A stretch of 64,000 bases of DNA, from NCBI RefSeq assembly GCF_009184865.1, contig NZ_CP045096.1, positions 9,424,001 through 9,488,000 on the forward strand, read 5' to 3'. This DNA comes from Streptomyces phaeolivaceus (lineage in GTDB: Bacteria; Actinomycetota; Actinomycetes; Streptomycetales; Streptomycetaceae). A program made the translations under genes and the position numbers. Shown here piece after piece: positions 56,794-64,000 of this stretch; positions within the stretch are counted from its first letter, which is position 1, and the number at the start of each line of letters is the position of its first letter. The notes below the pieces were generated by a model. That model had not been told where the DNA came from. It saw only the letters and a list, made by a program, of their open reading frames with translations, and made no database searches.

Positions 56794-57300
56794 ATGAGTG
56801 AGCAAGCCACGCGTGAGCAAGCCATGAACGAGCGAGAGGTGATCGTGCGGCGGGCCCGTGCCGAGGAAGTGCCGGGGATCGTCGTCTCCAGTTCCCTGCT
56901 GTTCGCCGAGGACGGCGGGGAGCGGGACCCGAGCCTGAACGTGGACTGGCCTCGCCGCCACGGCGCCGAGGCCTTCACGGCCGCCCTCCAGGACCCCGGC
57001 CGGCTGCTGCTGGCCGCACTGCACGGCGACGAGGTGGTGGGCCATCTGTCGGGCTCGCTGTCCGGGCCCTCCGCCCTGCGGCCCGTCGGATCGGCCACCC
57101 TGATGGCGCTGTACGTCCGGCCCGAGCACCGCCGCGCCCGGGTCGGCGCCCGGCTCGTGGACACCTTCCTGGCCTGGGCGCGCGAACAGGGCGCGGTGCA
57201 CGCCGAGGTGACGGCCTCGGCGGCCAACGCGGACGGCATCCGGTTCTACGAGCGGGAGGCGTTCCGCCCCCAGGCGCTCACGCTGCGGCTGAACCTGTAG
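56794..57300 (+). CDS. GNAT-family N-acetyltransferase
   Basis: A 168-residue acetyltransferase with VRRARAEEVPGIVVSSSLLF, LMALYVRPEHRRARVGARLV (acetyl-CoA loop) and VTASAANADGIRFYEREAFR. ATG at 56794 or 56824; the first 10 residues repeat (EQATREQAMNERE). It stands opposite the DUF1304 promoter. The substrate is not identifiable. Confidence 0.88.
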   Translation: MSEQATREQAMNEREVIVRRARAEEVPGIVVSSSLLFAEDGGERDPSLNVDWPRRHGAEAFTAALQDPGRLLLAALHGDEVVGHLSGSLSGPSALRPVGSATLMALYVRPEHRRARVGARLVDTFLAWAREQGAVHAEVTASAANADGIRFYEREAFRPQALTLRLNL

Positions 57301-57372
57301 CCGGTGGGTACCCGGGGAGCGTATGGGCGGCGGCGGACCTTCCCCCGAGCCCGGTATCCGTACGGAGGAGAC

Positions 57373-57765
57373 ATGGCACTGGTACAGGCGGGCCTCGTGG
57401 TGCTGGACTGCGCCGAGCCGGAGAGACTCGCGGTGTTCTACAGGGAACTGCTCGACGCGCGGGAGACGGACGCGACCGCCAACCGCGTCGAGATCGAGGG
57501 CGCCTGCGGTGCCCGGATGGCCTTCCGCCGGGACGTCAACGCCACCCCGCCCAGCTGGCCCCGCCCCGAGAACTCCCTCCAGGCCCATCTGGACTTCTAC
57601 GTCGACGACCTCGACGAGGCCGAGCGGCGCATCGTCTCCCTCGGCGGACGCCCGGTCGACACCAAGGAACCGAGCGGACCGTTCGAGGAGCGCGGCTACT
57701 CCGACCCGGCCGGCCACTCCTTCACCCTGCGCCGCGAACACCCCACGGCTCCCAAGCAGGGCTAG
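57373..57765 (+). CDS. VOC/glyoxalase-fold protein
   Basis: A 130-residue single-module VOC protein with QAGLVVLDCAEPERLAVFYR, LQAHLDFYVDDLDEAERRIV and GYSDPAGHSFTLRRE. His in AHLDFYV and the late DPAGHSF region are usual. GGAGGAG precedes the ATG at 57373. Members include antibiotic-binding and dioxygenase-like proteins; its job is unknown. Confidence 0.88.
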   Translation: MALVQAGLVVLDCAEPERLAVFYRELLDARETDATANRVEIEGACGARMAFRRDVNATPPSWPRPENSLQAHLDFYVDDLDEAERRIVSLGGRPVDTKEPSGPFEERGYSDPAGHSFTLRREHPTAPKQG

Positions 57766-57807
57766 CCGGGCCGCCCCCGCAGCCCCTGGACGTCGGTTCC
57801 GTGAACG

Positions 57808-58110
57808 TCAGTCCCGGCCGCCCTTCTCGGCGGCCGGCCACACCCCGGTGGACCGTTCGATGGCCTTCGCGCCCGTGCGGTCCACCGCGCTGCGGACGAC
57901 GGCGAAGATCGCGCCCTGGACGGCCGCCGCGAGCAGCACCTCGCCCCAGCCGCGGTCCCGGTCCAGCGCGTCGGGCGCGTCGTCCTCGTCCCGGATCAGC
58001 TTCCAGGTCTTGCGGAACGCGGCCGTCGCCACCGCGCCGCTCACCCAGCCGAGGGCGAAGCCCAGGGGCTGATAGGCGAGGGGGAGCTTCAGCTTCTTCT
58101 TCTTGGACAT
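57808..58110 (-). CDS. DUF4235 protein
   Basis: A 100-residue protein with two short hydrophobic helices, PLGFALGWVSGAVATAAFRK and LLAAAVQGAIFAVVRSAVDR, and the conserved Lys-rich opening SKKKKLKLPLAYQP. The ATG at 58110 follows GAAGGAGGAGG. It is 26 bases after the GST-fold gene and on the same strand. Confidence 0.87.
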   Translation of the reverse strand: MSKKKKLKLPLAYQPLGFALGWVSGAVATAAFRKTWKLIRDEDDAPDALDRDRGWGEVLLAAAVQGAIFAVVRSAVDRTGAKAIERSTGVWPAAEKGGRD

Positions 58111-58136
58111 GGGGTCCTCCTCCTTCACGTAGTGCT

Positions 58137-59126
58137 TCACGTGGTGCCGACCGGCCCCGGCGGCGTGCCGTCGCCGAACGGGCTGCCGCCCAGCTCCTCC
58201 CGGCCGTGCGGGGTGAGCCAGCCCGCCAGATCGGGCCCGAGCGGCACGATCGCGGTCGGGTTGATGCCCGTGTGCACCTGGTAGTAGTGCTGTTTGATGT
58301 GGTCGAAGTCGACGGTGTCACCGAATCCCGGGGTCTGGAAGAGATCACGGGCGTACGCCCACAGCACCCGGTCCTCGGCCAGCTTCCAGCGGTTGCACTT
58401 GAAGTGGCCGTGGTAGACGGGGTCGAAACGCACCAGCGTGGTGAAGAGCCGGATGTCCGCCTCCGTGACCGTCTCCCCGACGAGATAGCGCTGCCGCGCC
58501 AGCCGCTCCGACAGCGCCTCCAGCCGCCGGAACACCCCGGCGCAGGCCTCCTCGTACTCCTCCTGCCCGGTGGCGAAGCCCGCCCGGTACACCCCGTTGT
58601 TGACGTCCTGGTAGACCTCGGCCATCACCGCGTCGATCTCGTCGCGCAGGGCCTCGGGATACAGGTCGGGCGCGCCCGCGCGGTGCAGGTCCGTCCACTC
58701 GGTGGCCAGGTCGAGGGTGAGCCGCTGATGGTCGTTGGTGACCAGCTCGCCGCTCGGCACGTCCACCACCGCCGGAACACTGACCCCGCCGGGGTAGTCG
58801 CTCTCCCGCGCGTCGTACGCCTCCTTCAGGAAGCGGATGCCGAGCACCGGGTCGCGGCCGTCCGGGTCCAGGGTGAACCGCCAGCTGCGGTCGTCCTGGA
58901 TCGGGTCGGCGACGGCCATCGACAGGGCGTCCTCCAGGCCCAGCAGCCGCCGTGAGATCACCGCCCGGCTCGCCCAGGGGCAGGCCCGGCTGACCACCAG
59001 CCGGTAGCGGCCCGGCTCCACCGGCCAGCCGTCGCGGCCGTCGACGGTGATCCGGTCCGCGAAATGGCTCCTGGACCGCTTGAACGCCTTCCGTCCGTAC
59101 GCCGAGTTCCCCTCGCCGACACTCAT
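58137..59126 (-). CDS. Glutathionyl-hydroquinone-reductase-like (GST omega/Xi) enzyme
   Basis: A 329-residue thiol reductase. The nucleophile motif is VVSRACPWASRAVISRRLLG, and the C-terminal helical domain has TEADIRLFTTLVRFDPVYHG, FKCNRWKLAEDRVLWAYARD and HIKQHYYQVHTGINPTAIVP, typical of the S-glutathionyl hydroquinone reductases. Actinobacteria use mycothiol, so a mycothionyl substrate is probable. ATG at 59126. DUF4235 follows. Confidence 0.9.
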   Translation of the reverse strand: MSVGEGNSAYGRKAFKRSRSHFADRITVDGRDGWPVEPGRYRLVVSRACPWASRAVISRRLLGLEDALSMAVADPIQDDRSWRFTLDPDGRDPVLGIRFLKEAYDARESDYPGGVSVPAVVDVPSGELVTNDHQRLTLDLATEWTDLHRAGAPDLYPEALRDEIDAVMAEVYQDVNNGVYRAGFATGQEEYEEACAGVFRRLEALSERLARQRYLVGETVTEADIRLFTTLVRFDPVYHGHFKCNRWKLAEDRVLWAYARDLFQTPGFGDTVDFDHIKQHYYQVHTGINPTAIVPLGPDLAGWLTPHGREELGGSPFGDGTPPGPVGTT

Positions 59127-59232
59127 ACCGCCTGCCCTCCCGATCCGTCCGGTTACGTCTGCCCTGTGGAGGGTTCCCCGATTTCCGCGACGCCCACGGT
59201 GTGAGCGCGACCGGTCGGGGCAATCGGCGAAG

Positions 59233-60300
59233 GTGACCCGGACAGCGACAGACACCGAGACGACGGACGACCGCGGCGGGGCGGTGCACGAGGCAGCGCA
59301 CGAGGGGCCGGGGGCCCACGAGGAGAGCAAGGCACGGCAGGACCGCAGGACCCGGGTCACCGTCCTCGTCGCCCTCGCCGCCAACCTCGTGATCGCCGCC
59401 GCCAAGACCGTCGGCGGGCTCCTCGCCGGATCGCCCGCCCTCCTCTCGGAGGCCGCCCACTCGGTCGCCGACAGCGTGAACGAGGTCTTCCTCCTCGCCG
59501 CGCTGCGCCGCAGCCGCCGCCCCGCCGACGCCCGGCACCCCTTCGGCTACGGCAAGGAACGCTTCTTCTGGTCCCTGCTGGCCGCCGTCGGCATCTTCGT
59601 GATGGGCGGCTGCTTCTCCTTCTACCAGGCCGTCCACGCCCTGACGGGCGGCGGCGGGGAGTCCTACGACGGCTATCTCGCCGGTATCGCCGTCCTCGGC
59701 GTCGCCCTTCTCTCCGAGGGCGCCTCACTGCTGCGGGCGCTGCATCAGGTGCGGACGCAGGGCGGCGGCGCCGAAGGACCGAAGGACCCGGCGCTGCGCA
59801 CGGTCGTCGCCGAGGACGGCACGGCGGTGCTCGGTGTGGCCCTCGCGATCGCCGGGATGGCCCTGCACATGGCGACCGGCCGGGTGATCTGGGAGGCGTC
59901 CGCCTCCTTCGCGATCGGGGCGCTGCTCGTGTACGTCGCCTACCGGCTCGGCCGGGACACCCGCGAACAGCTCGTCGGGGTCGCCGCCGACCCCGAGGCC
60001 GACCGGAGGATTCGCACGCTGCTGGAGGCACAGCCCGAGATCGACACCGTCGAGGCCCTGCTCACCATGCAACTCGGCCTGGACTCCACCCTCGTGGCCG
60101 CCCGGGTCGACCTCGTCCCCGGGCTGGACAGCGAGGAGGTCGAGACGGTCGCCGTCCGTATCAAGGCCTCGATCGCCCATGTCGTCCCCGAGGCCGAGCA
60201 GATCTTCCTCGACGTGACGGAGAAGACGGGGCCGGGGGAGCGGGCGGGGCGGCGGGCAGGGGAAAGCCCCGCCGCGACGGGGGAACGCGGCGGGGCCTGA
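59233..60300 (+). CDS. Cation diffusion facilitator family transporter
   Basis: A 355-residue CDF protein. RVTVLVALAANLVIAAAKTV and SPALLSEAAHSVADSVNEVF (first metal site His/Asp) begin the membrane domain. LLAAVGIFVMGGCFSFYQA and LGVALAIAGMALHMATG are further helices. The second site in helix 5 reads VVAEDGTAVLG; families usually have His/Asp at a spacing of four, here Asp and Ala, so metal specificity may differ. The cytoplasmic domain (about residue 250 on) has VEALLTMQLGLDSTLVAARV. GTG at 59233. A hairpin overlaps the stop. Confidence 0.88.
   Translation: MTRTATDTETTDDRGGAVHEAAHEGPGAHEESKARQDRRTRVTVLVALAANLVIAAAKTVGGLLAGSPALLSEAAHSVADSVNEVFLLAALRRSRRPADARHPFGYGKERFFWSLLAAVGIFVMGGCFSFYQAVHALTGGGGESYDGYLAGIAVLGVALLSEGASLLRALHQVRTQGGGAEGPKDPALRTVVAEDGTAVLGVALAIAGMALHMATGRVIWEASASFAIGALLVYVAYRLGRDTREQLVGVAADPEADRRIRTLLEAQPEIDTVEALLTMQLGLDSTLVAARVDLVPGLDSEEVETVAVRIKASIAHVVPEAEQIFLDVTEKTGPGERAGRRAGESPAATGERGGA
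60266..60296. terminator. Hairpin inside the 3' end of the CDF gene
   Basis: GCCCCGCCGCG and CGCGGCGGGGC pair perfectly around a 9-base loop. The stem ends one base before the stop codon, so the last ten codons of the transporter lie within it. Confidence 0.72.
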
Positions 60301-60391
60301 GGCTCGGGTGCCCGGTGCGCGCGCGCGACACGTCGCAGATTTTTCCCCGGACTCTCCCGCGCCTGTGACCTGCGCTATCTCCGGCGGGCCG

Positions 60392-60838
60392 TCACCCCTC
60401 GGCCGACTCCAGCACGAAGACGGGAATCTCCCGGTCGGTCTTCTTCTGGTAGTCGGCGTACGGCGGGTACGCGGCGACCGCGCGCTCCCACCACTCGGCC
60501 TTCTCGTCGCCGGTGATCTCGCGCGCGGTCAGGTCCTGCCGCGCGGGTCCGTCCTGCAGTTCCACACGCGGGTCGGACTTGATGTTGTGGTACCAGACGG
60601 GGTGCTTGGGCGCGCCGCCCTGCGAGGCCACGACCGCGTACCGCCCGTCGTGCTCCACGCGCATCAGCGGTGTCTTGCGGATCTTCCCGCTCTTCGCGCC
60701 GCGTGTGGTGAGCACGATGACCGGCATACCGGTGTCCAGCAGTGTCGTTCCCTGCGTGCCGCCCGAGCTCTCGTACAACTCGACCTGCTCGCGCACCCAC
60801 TGGGTCGGGCTGGGTACGTATTCGCCCTCAAGTGGCAT
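60392..60838 (-). CDS. Deazaflavin (F420)-dependent nitroreductase family protein
   Basis: A 148-residue split-barrel protein with [40 protein letters not shown] and FVLESAEG, matching the Ddn (DUF385) group. The Lys-Ser-Gly loop binds F420 phosphate. The ATG at 60838 starts at [20 protein letters not shown]; an earlier in-frame start at 60907 has no support. Members reduce nitro-compounds or quinones. Confidence 0.9.
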   Translation of the reverse strand: MPLEGEYVPSPTQWVREQVELYESSGGTQGTTLLDTGMPVIVLTTRGAKSGKIRKTPLMRVEHDGRYAVVASQGGAPKHPVWYHNIKSDPRVELQDGPARQDLTAREITGDEKAEWWERAVAAYPPYADYQKKTDREIPVFVLESAEG

Positions 60839-60918
60839 GGCAACCGTCCCTTGCTGTCGCGTTCCGAACTGTCCTCCGCATTCAACACCGGTCGCTGCCG
60901 GAATCAATCCTCACGCGG

Positions 60919-61539
60919 CTACAGCATCAGCACCGCGAGCACCGCGATCACGGCGCTGGACACCAGGCCCGTGACGAGCCGCCCCCGGTGTCCGGTCAGG
61001 GCCCGCCCGAGCAGGGCGCCGCCGCCCGCGAGGAGCAGTTGCCAGCTGGCGGAGGCCAGGAACGCGGCGAGGACGAACACGCCTTGTTCCAGGGCGCTCA
61101 CGGCCTCGGTGGCGCGGCTGCCGAGCACGAGCGCGGCGAAGTAGACGACCGTGGTGGGGTTGAGGAGGGTGATCCCCAGCAGGGTGGCGTAGGCGCGGGC
61201 CGGGCCCACCGGGTCGCGCTGGGCGCGGGTGGTGAGACTCCGGGCGCGGTACCGGCGCAGGGCCGTGACCGCGCCCCGGACCGCGAGGGCGAGGAGCACC
61301 AGGGCGGAGGCCCAGCGCAGGGGCGTCAGTACCGGTTGCAGCGCGGCGGCGAGGGCCGTGCCGCCGAGGGCGGCGAGCAGGGCGTACAGTCCGTCGGCCG
61401 TCGCGACGCCGAGCGCGGCGCAGGCTCCGGTCCGCAGGGACGTACGGGCGGTGAGGGAGACGAGATAGGTCGCGACCGCTCCGACGGGGATGGCGATGCC
61501 ATAGCCGGCGAGGAGCCCCGCGACGAGCGCGGCCGTCAT
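60919..61539 (-). CDS. LysE-family exporter
   Basis: A 206-residue membrane protein with six hydrophobic helices: AALVAGLLAGYGIAIPVGAV, TGACAALGVATADGLYALLA, ASALVLLALAVRGAVTALRR and further helices after LLGITLLNPTTVVYFAALVL. The family exports amino acids. The ATG at 61539 begins at the usual N-terminus; a GTG at 61563 is possible. It is followed by the deazaflavin reductase on the same strand, 80 bases on. Confidence 0.87.
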   Translation of the reverse strand: MTAALVAGLLAGYGIAIPVGAVATYLVSLTARTSLRTGACAALGVATADGLYALLAALGGTALAAALQPVLTPLRWASALVLLALAVRGAVTALRRYRARSLTTRAQRDPVGPARAYATLLGITLLNPTTVVYFAALVLGSRATEAVSALEQGVFVLAAFLASASWQLLLAGGGALLGRALTGHRGRLVTGLVSSAVIAVLAVLML

Positions 61540-61785
61540 GACCGGGGCGGTGTCGGTCCCCACGGTCGGCCGGACCGCTGCTGCCCCCGCACCGGCGAGG
61601 CGGTGGCGGGGGTCAGCGGCAGGGAGGCGTGGTCGATGAGCATGGGCAGATCCTGGGGCCGGGCGCCCGGCCCCGGCAAGCGAATTACCGGCGGCCCCGG
61701 CGGGTGCGGATCACCGCCGGCTCTTGACCATGGTTCCGCGCCCGCACGTGTTGTTTGAACTCAAACGAAAAGCGTGCGGGTGATG

Positions 61786-62358
61786 TCAGGCCTTCGGACG
61801 CCGGCCGCTGCGGCGGGGCGCGGGATCGGCGCCGTTCAGCAGGGTGCGGCGGCGCTCCTCACCGTGCTCCTCGACCTGGAGCACGACACTGCGCAGCCCC
61901 TCGGCGAGGCTTCGGCACTGCGCGTCGTCGAGCTGTCCGGTGACGAAGGCCTCCTCCTCGTTGAACGCGGGGAGTACCCGCCGCATCAACTCCTCGCCCT
62001 TGTCGGTGAGGGCCAGCAGCACCAGCCGTCCGTCCGTCGGATGGTCGGCCCGCCGGACCAGGCCGCGCGACTCCAGCGTCCGGGCCACACCCGTCAGCGT
62101 GCCCTTGGAGATACCCGCCTCCTCGGCCACGTGCCGGGTCTCGGACTCGCCCCACACCCACACCACCCACAGCACCACGAAGGCCGTCCAGGTCAGGTCG
62201 GAGGCGCGCAGCACCGAGTTCTCCAGGTGCTGCCGCACCGCCGACGCGGCCCGGTAGATGTTCGCCACGGCCGCCATCTGCTCCCGGCGGATCGGGAAGT
62301 CCCCCAGTTTCGCCGCGGTGAGCTTCTCGGCTTCGGTGATGGATCGCTGGCCGGGCAC
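61786..62358 (-). CDS. MarR-family regulator with upstream triple-repeat operator
   Basis: A 190-residue MarR protein with LRASDLTWTAFVVLWVVWVW, AEEAGISKGTLTGVARTLES and RGLVRRADHPTDGRLVLLAL. GTG at 62358 follows AGGAG. The C-terminal Arg-rich tail (RRTLLNGADPAPRRSGRRPK) extends beyond typical relatives. It diverges from an LLM-oxidoreductase remnant, and three tandem copies of a palindrome-containing unit lie between them. Confidence 0.88.
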   Translation of the reverse strand: MPGQRSITEAEKLTAAKLGDFPIRREQMAAVANIYRAASAVRQHLENSVLRASDLTWTAFVVLWVVWVWGESETRHVAEEAGISKGTLTGVARTLESRGLVRRADHPTDGRLVLLALTDKGEELMRRVLPAFNEEEAFVTGQLDDAQCRSLAEGLRSVVLQVEEHGEERRRTLLNGADPAPRRSGRRPKA

Positions 62359-62403
62359 GGGTGCTCCTCGGATAGATGGTGCGGTCGGGTCGACGGTGCG
62401 GTC

Positions 62404-62457
62404 CGGACCGATGGTTCGGTGCGGACCGATGGTTCGGTGCGGACCGATGGTTCGGTC
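62404..62457. repeat. Three tandem 18-bp units, each with an inverted repeat (MarR operator array)
   Basis: Three copies of CGGACCGATGGTTCGGTG (the last ends in C) occur with an 18-bp period. Each holds ACCGA-TGGT-TCGGT, a 5-bp inverted repeat. The array begins 46 bases upstream of the MarR start and ends 38 bases before the opposing ATG. It is well placed for cooperative binding of MarR dimers on one helix face, as 18 bp is less than two turns. Confidence 0.85.
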
Positions 62458-62495
62458 ATTCGGGATCAAATTGTACGGAGGAGAGGGACTGGACC

Positions 62496-63435
62496 ATGAG
62501 CACCACCCCCCCGCGTGCTGCTGGTCCTCAGCGAGAACTGGACCCTCACCGGCGGCCGGGCCGACCTGCCCGCCGCCGTACGGTGGGCACGCGAGGCCGA
62601 GGACGCCGGGTTCGACCCCGTCGTGGTCGGCGAACACATCGTGCTCGGCCCCGACGCCGCCGCCGACGGCATCATGGGCAACCCCCGCGACTACGCCCTC
62701 CCCGGCAATCAGGACCCGTACACCCCCTGGCCCACTCCCTGCTGCTGCTCGCCTCCATCGCCTCCGTCACCGAGCGCCTGCGGCTGGCCGCCGCGGCCGT
62801 CCTCGCCCCGCTGCGCCACCCCCTGCTGATGGCCCGTGAACTCGGCACCCTCGATCTGCTCACCGAGGGACGGCTGCTGGTACAGCCCACGGTCAGCTGG
62901 AGCGCGGACGAGTACGACGCGCTCGGCGTGCTCTTCGGCAGGCGCGGCCGGCTGCTCGACGAGCACCTGGCGGTCTGGGCCAGGGCCTGGGGGCCGTCCC
63001 CGATCTCCCACGACAGCGAGCACTACCCGTTCCGGGACGTCTACTTCGAGCCGAAGGCGTACCGCCCCGGGGGCCCGAGGCTGTGGTTCGGCGGCCAGCG
63101 CCTGCACGGCCCCGTACTGCGCCGGCCGGTCCGGTACGGCCACGGCTTCCCCCCCCGGCAGGCCCACCCCCGACGACCTCAAGACGCTCCACGAGGCGAT
63201 GGCCGCCGCCGGACGGGACGCCGCCGAACCGGAGATGATCGGCGGCACCCAGGCGGTCCTCCCCGACGACCACTCCCCGGCGGACCTCGGCGCCGCCCTC
63301 GCCTCGATACCGGAACAGCTGGAACAGGGCTTCACGACCTTCTGCGTCAAGCCCAACCAGTTCATCGACGGCCCCGGCGGCGTGGGCGCCTTCTGCAAGG
63401 ACGTCATGCGACGGGTGGAGGCGCTCACGGGCTGA
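62496..63435 (+). pseudogene. LLM-class (luciferase-like, F420/FMN) oxidoreductase with three frameshifts
   Basis: The protein is readable only by changing frame three times. After ATG 62496, a C7 run at about 62506-62512 moves to LLVLSENWTLTGGRADLPAA and VGEHIVLGPDAAADG. A missing C near 62730 leads to HSLLLLASIASVTERLRLAA and VQPTVSWSADEYDALG. A C8 run at 63149-63156 leads to PTPDDLKTLHEAMAAAGRD and FTTFCVKPNQFIDGPGG, ending at the stop at 63433-63435. The reconstructed length is near 310 residues, normal for the family. Either a pseudogene or a run of sequencing errors. Confidence 0.85.
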
Positions 63436-63457
63436 CGGCACGGTGACGGCACGGGGA

Positions 63458-63483
63458 GGCCGACGCCGTCGCCGGCGTCGGCC
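63458..63483. terminator. Hairpin between the LLM remnant and the amidohydrolase
   Basis: GGCCGACGCCG and CGGCGTCGGCC form a perfect 11-bp stem with a TCGC loop, 22 bases after the LLM stop, between convergent genes. Confidence 0.75.
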
Positions 63484-63499
63484 CCTTCGCAAGTGCCGG

Positions 63500-64000
63500 C
63501 TCGGCGCTCGAAGACGATGCCGCCGTCGAACACGGTCATGTCCACCTGGATGCCGGTGATGTCGTGCGCGTCGAGGTCCAGCAGCGGCCGGTCCAGGACG
63601 CAGAGGTCGGCCACCTTGCCCACCTCCACGGCCCCCTTCCACTCCTCGGCGAAGTCCTGCCGCGCCGGGTTGATCGTGTACGCCCGCAGCGCCTCGGCGA
63701 GTTCCACACGCTGTTCGGGGCCGTTGACCCGGCCGCTGGCCTTCGACTCGCGCAGCAGCATCCCGGCGACACCCTGCCGCCAGTCCGGCTCGGTGATCGG
63801 CGCGTCCGAACTGGCGCACACCGCCACACCCGCGTCGAAGGCCGAACGCGCGGGCCACTGGTACGCCGACCGCTCCGCGCCCACGACCTCCGCCATCAGA
63901 TCGGAGATCGTCCACTTGATCGCCGGGTTCATGTTGACGCCGTAGCCGTGCGCGGCCAGCCGGGCGAGGCTGTCGGCACCGATGAAGGCGACCCGTACGC
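63500..64000 (-). CDS. Amidohydrolase family protein (YtcJ-like), C-terminal part, cut by window edge
   Basis: The minus-strand frame entering from the right edge reads a metal-dependent amidohydrolase: GADSLARLAAHGYGVNMNP, RSAFDAGVAVCASSDAPIT, LAEALRAYTINPARQDFAE, GAVEVGKVADLCVLDRPLLD and ITGIQVDMTVFDGGIVFERR. The final metal-ligand Asp in SSDAPI is present. The conserved core ends near 63500 but no stop follows in this frame; it stays open to about 62709, antisense through the LLM remnant. A lost stop or an indel near 63500 is likely. The N-terminus is outside the window. Confidence 0.8.

Noticed and set aside
62404..62457. Plasmid-type iterons or origin
   Set aside because: Placed between a MarR gene and its neighbour with no Rep gene; operator function fits better.

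Overview
The window is chromosomal DNA of a Streptomyces or very close relative. The grounds are very high GC with third-position bias, frequent GTG starts, ATGA/GTGA gene overlaps, TAGnnT-type -10 boxes, a DmdR/IdeR-type iron box, a FurA-KatG pair, and families typical of the genus (DUF2470, DUF4235, DUF1304, LLM and deazaflavin enzymes, VanX-like peptidase). I see no rRNA or tRNA gene, CRISPR array, prophage or transposase.

Layout. (1) 1-7.3 kb: late aerobic cobalamin genes cobG-cobH-cobIJ on the minus strand, divergent from cobN, which is preceded by a B12 riboswitch. (2) 7.4-14.7 kb: a secreted M1 aminopeptidase, then a patch of broken sugar/hydroxy-acid catabolism genes (C26 hydrolase, sugar isomerase halves, hydroxypyruvate isomerase, idonate dehydrogenase, a fused 2-hydroxyacid dehydrogenase). 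An intact AraC regulator and an intact FAD monooxygenase lie between them. (3) 14.8-17.6 kb: katG with furA behind a probable leaderless promoter. (4) 17.7-33.6 kb: an L-rhamnose block. On the minus strand run rhaI, rhaE (aldolase plus dehydrogenase), rhaB and lutABC, closed by a T-tailed terminator. On the plus strand run an ABC importer (ATPase, two permeases, binding lipoprotein), a rhamnose mutarotase, an exported BNR-fold protein that may be a polysaccharide lyase, and a LacI regulator. Palindromic operators sit in the divergent intergenic region. Together these would release and import rhamnose, convert it to DHAP plus lactate, and oxidise the lactate to pyruvate.

(5) 33.7-49.8 kb: single genes and pairs. 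They include a peptidase, PIG-L deacetylase/acetyltransferase, a Cys-rich pentapeptide protein, an orphan CYP102-like P450 heme domain with a divergent TetR, an iron-regulated DUF2470 protein, a Tat lipoprotein lactonase, a FUSC protein, a PAS remnant, a deletion remnant of a CYP102 fusion, a phosphotransferase, a VanX-like dipeptidase, a PHP phosphoesterase, VanZ and DUF4230. (6) 49.9-64 kb: a PRPP synthetase paralogue, STAS protein, MarR-controlled aldehyde/alcohol dehydrogenases, lipoprotein, TetR/DUF1304, GNAT, VOC, DUF4235, glutathionyl-hydroquinone-reductase-like enzyme, CDF transporter, nitroreductase, LysE exporter, a MarR with a triple operator facing a frameshifted LLM oxidoreductase, and a truncated amidohydrolase at the right edge.

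The most notable signals are the rhamnose-to-pyruvate block with its candidate lyase, the split CYP102 remains, the cluster of gene fragments at 8.9-14.7 kb, and several well-formed operators. All functional names are from reading the translations; no database search was possible.
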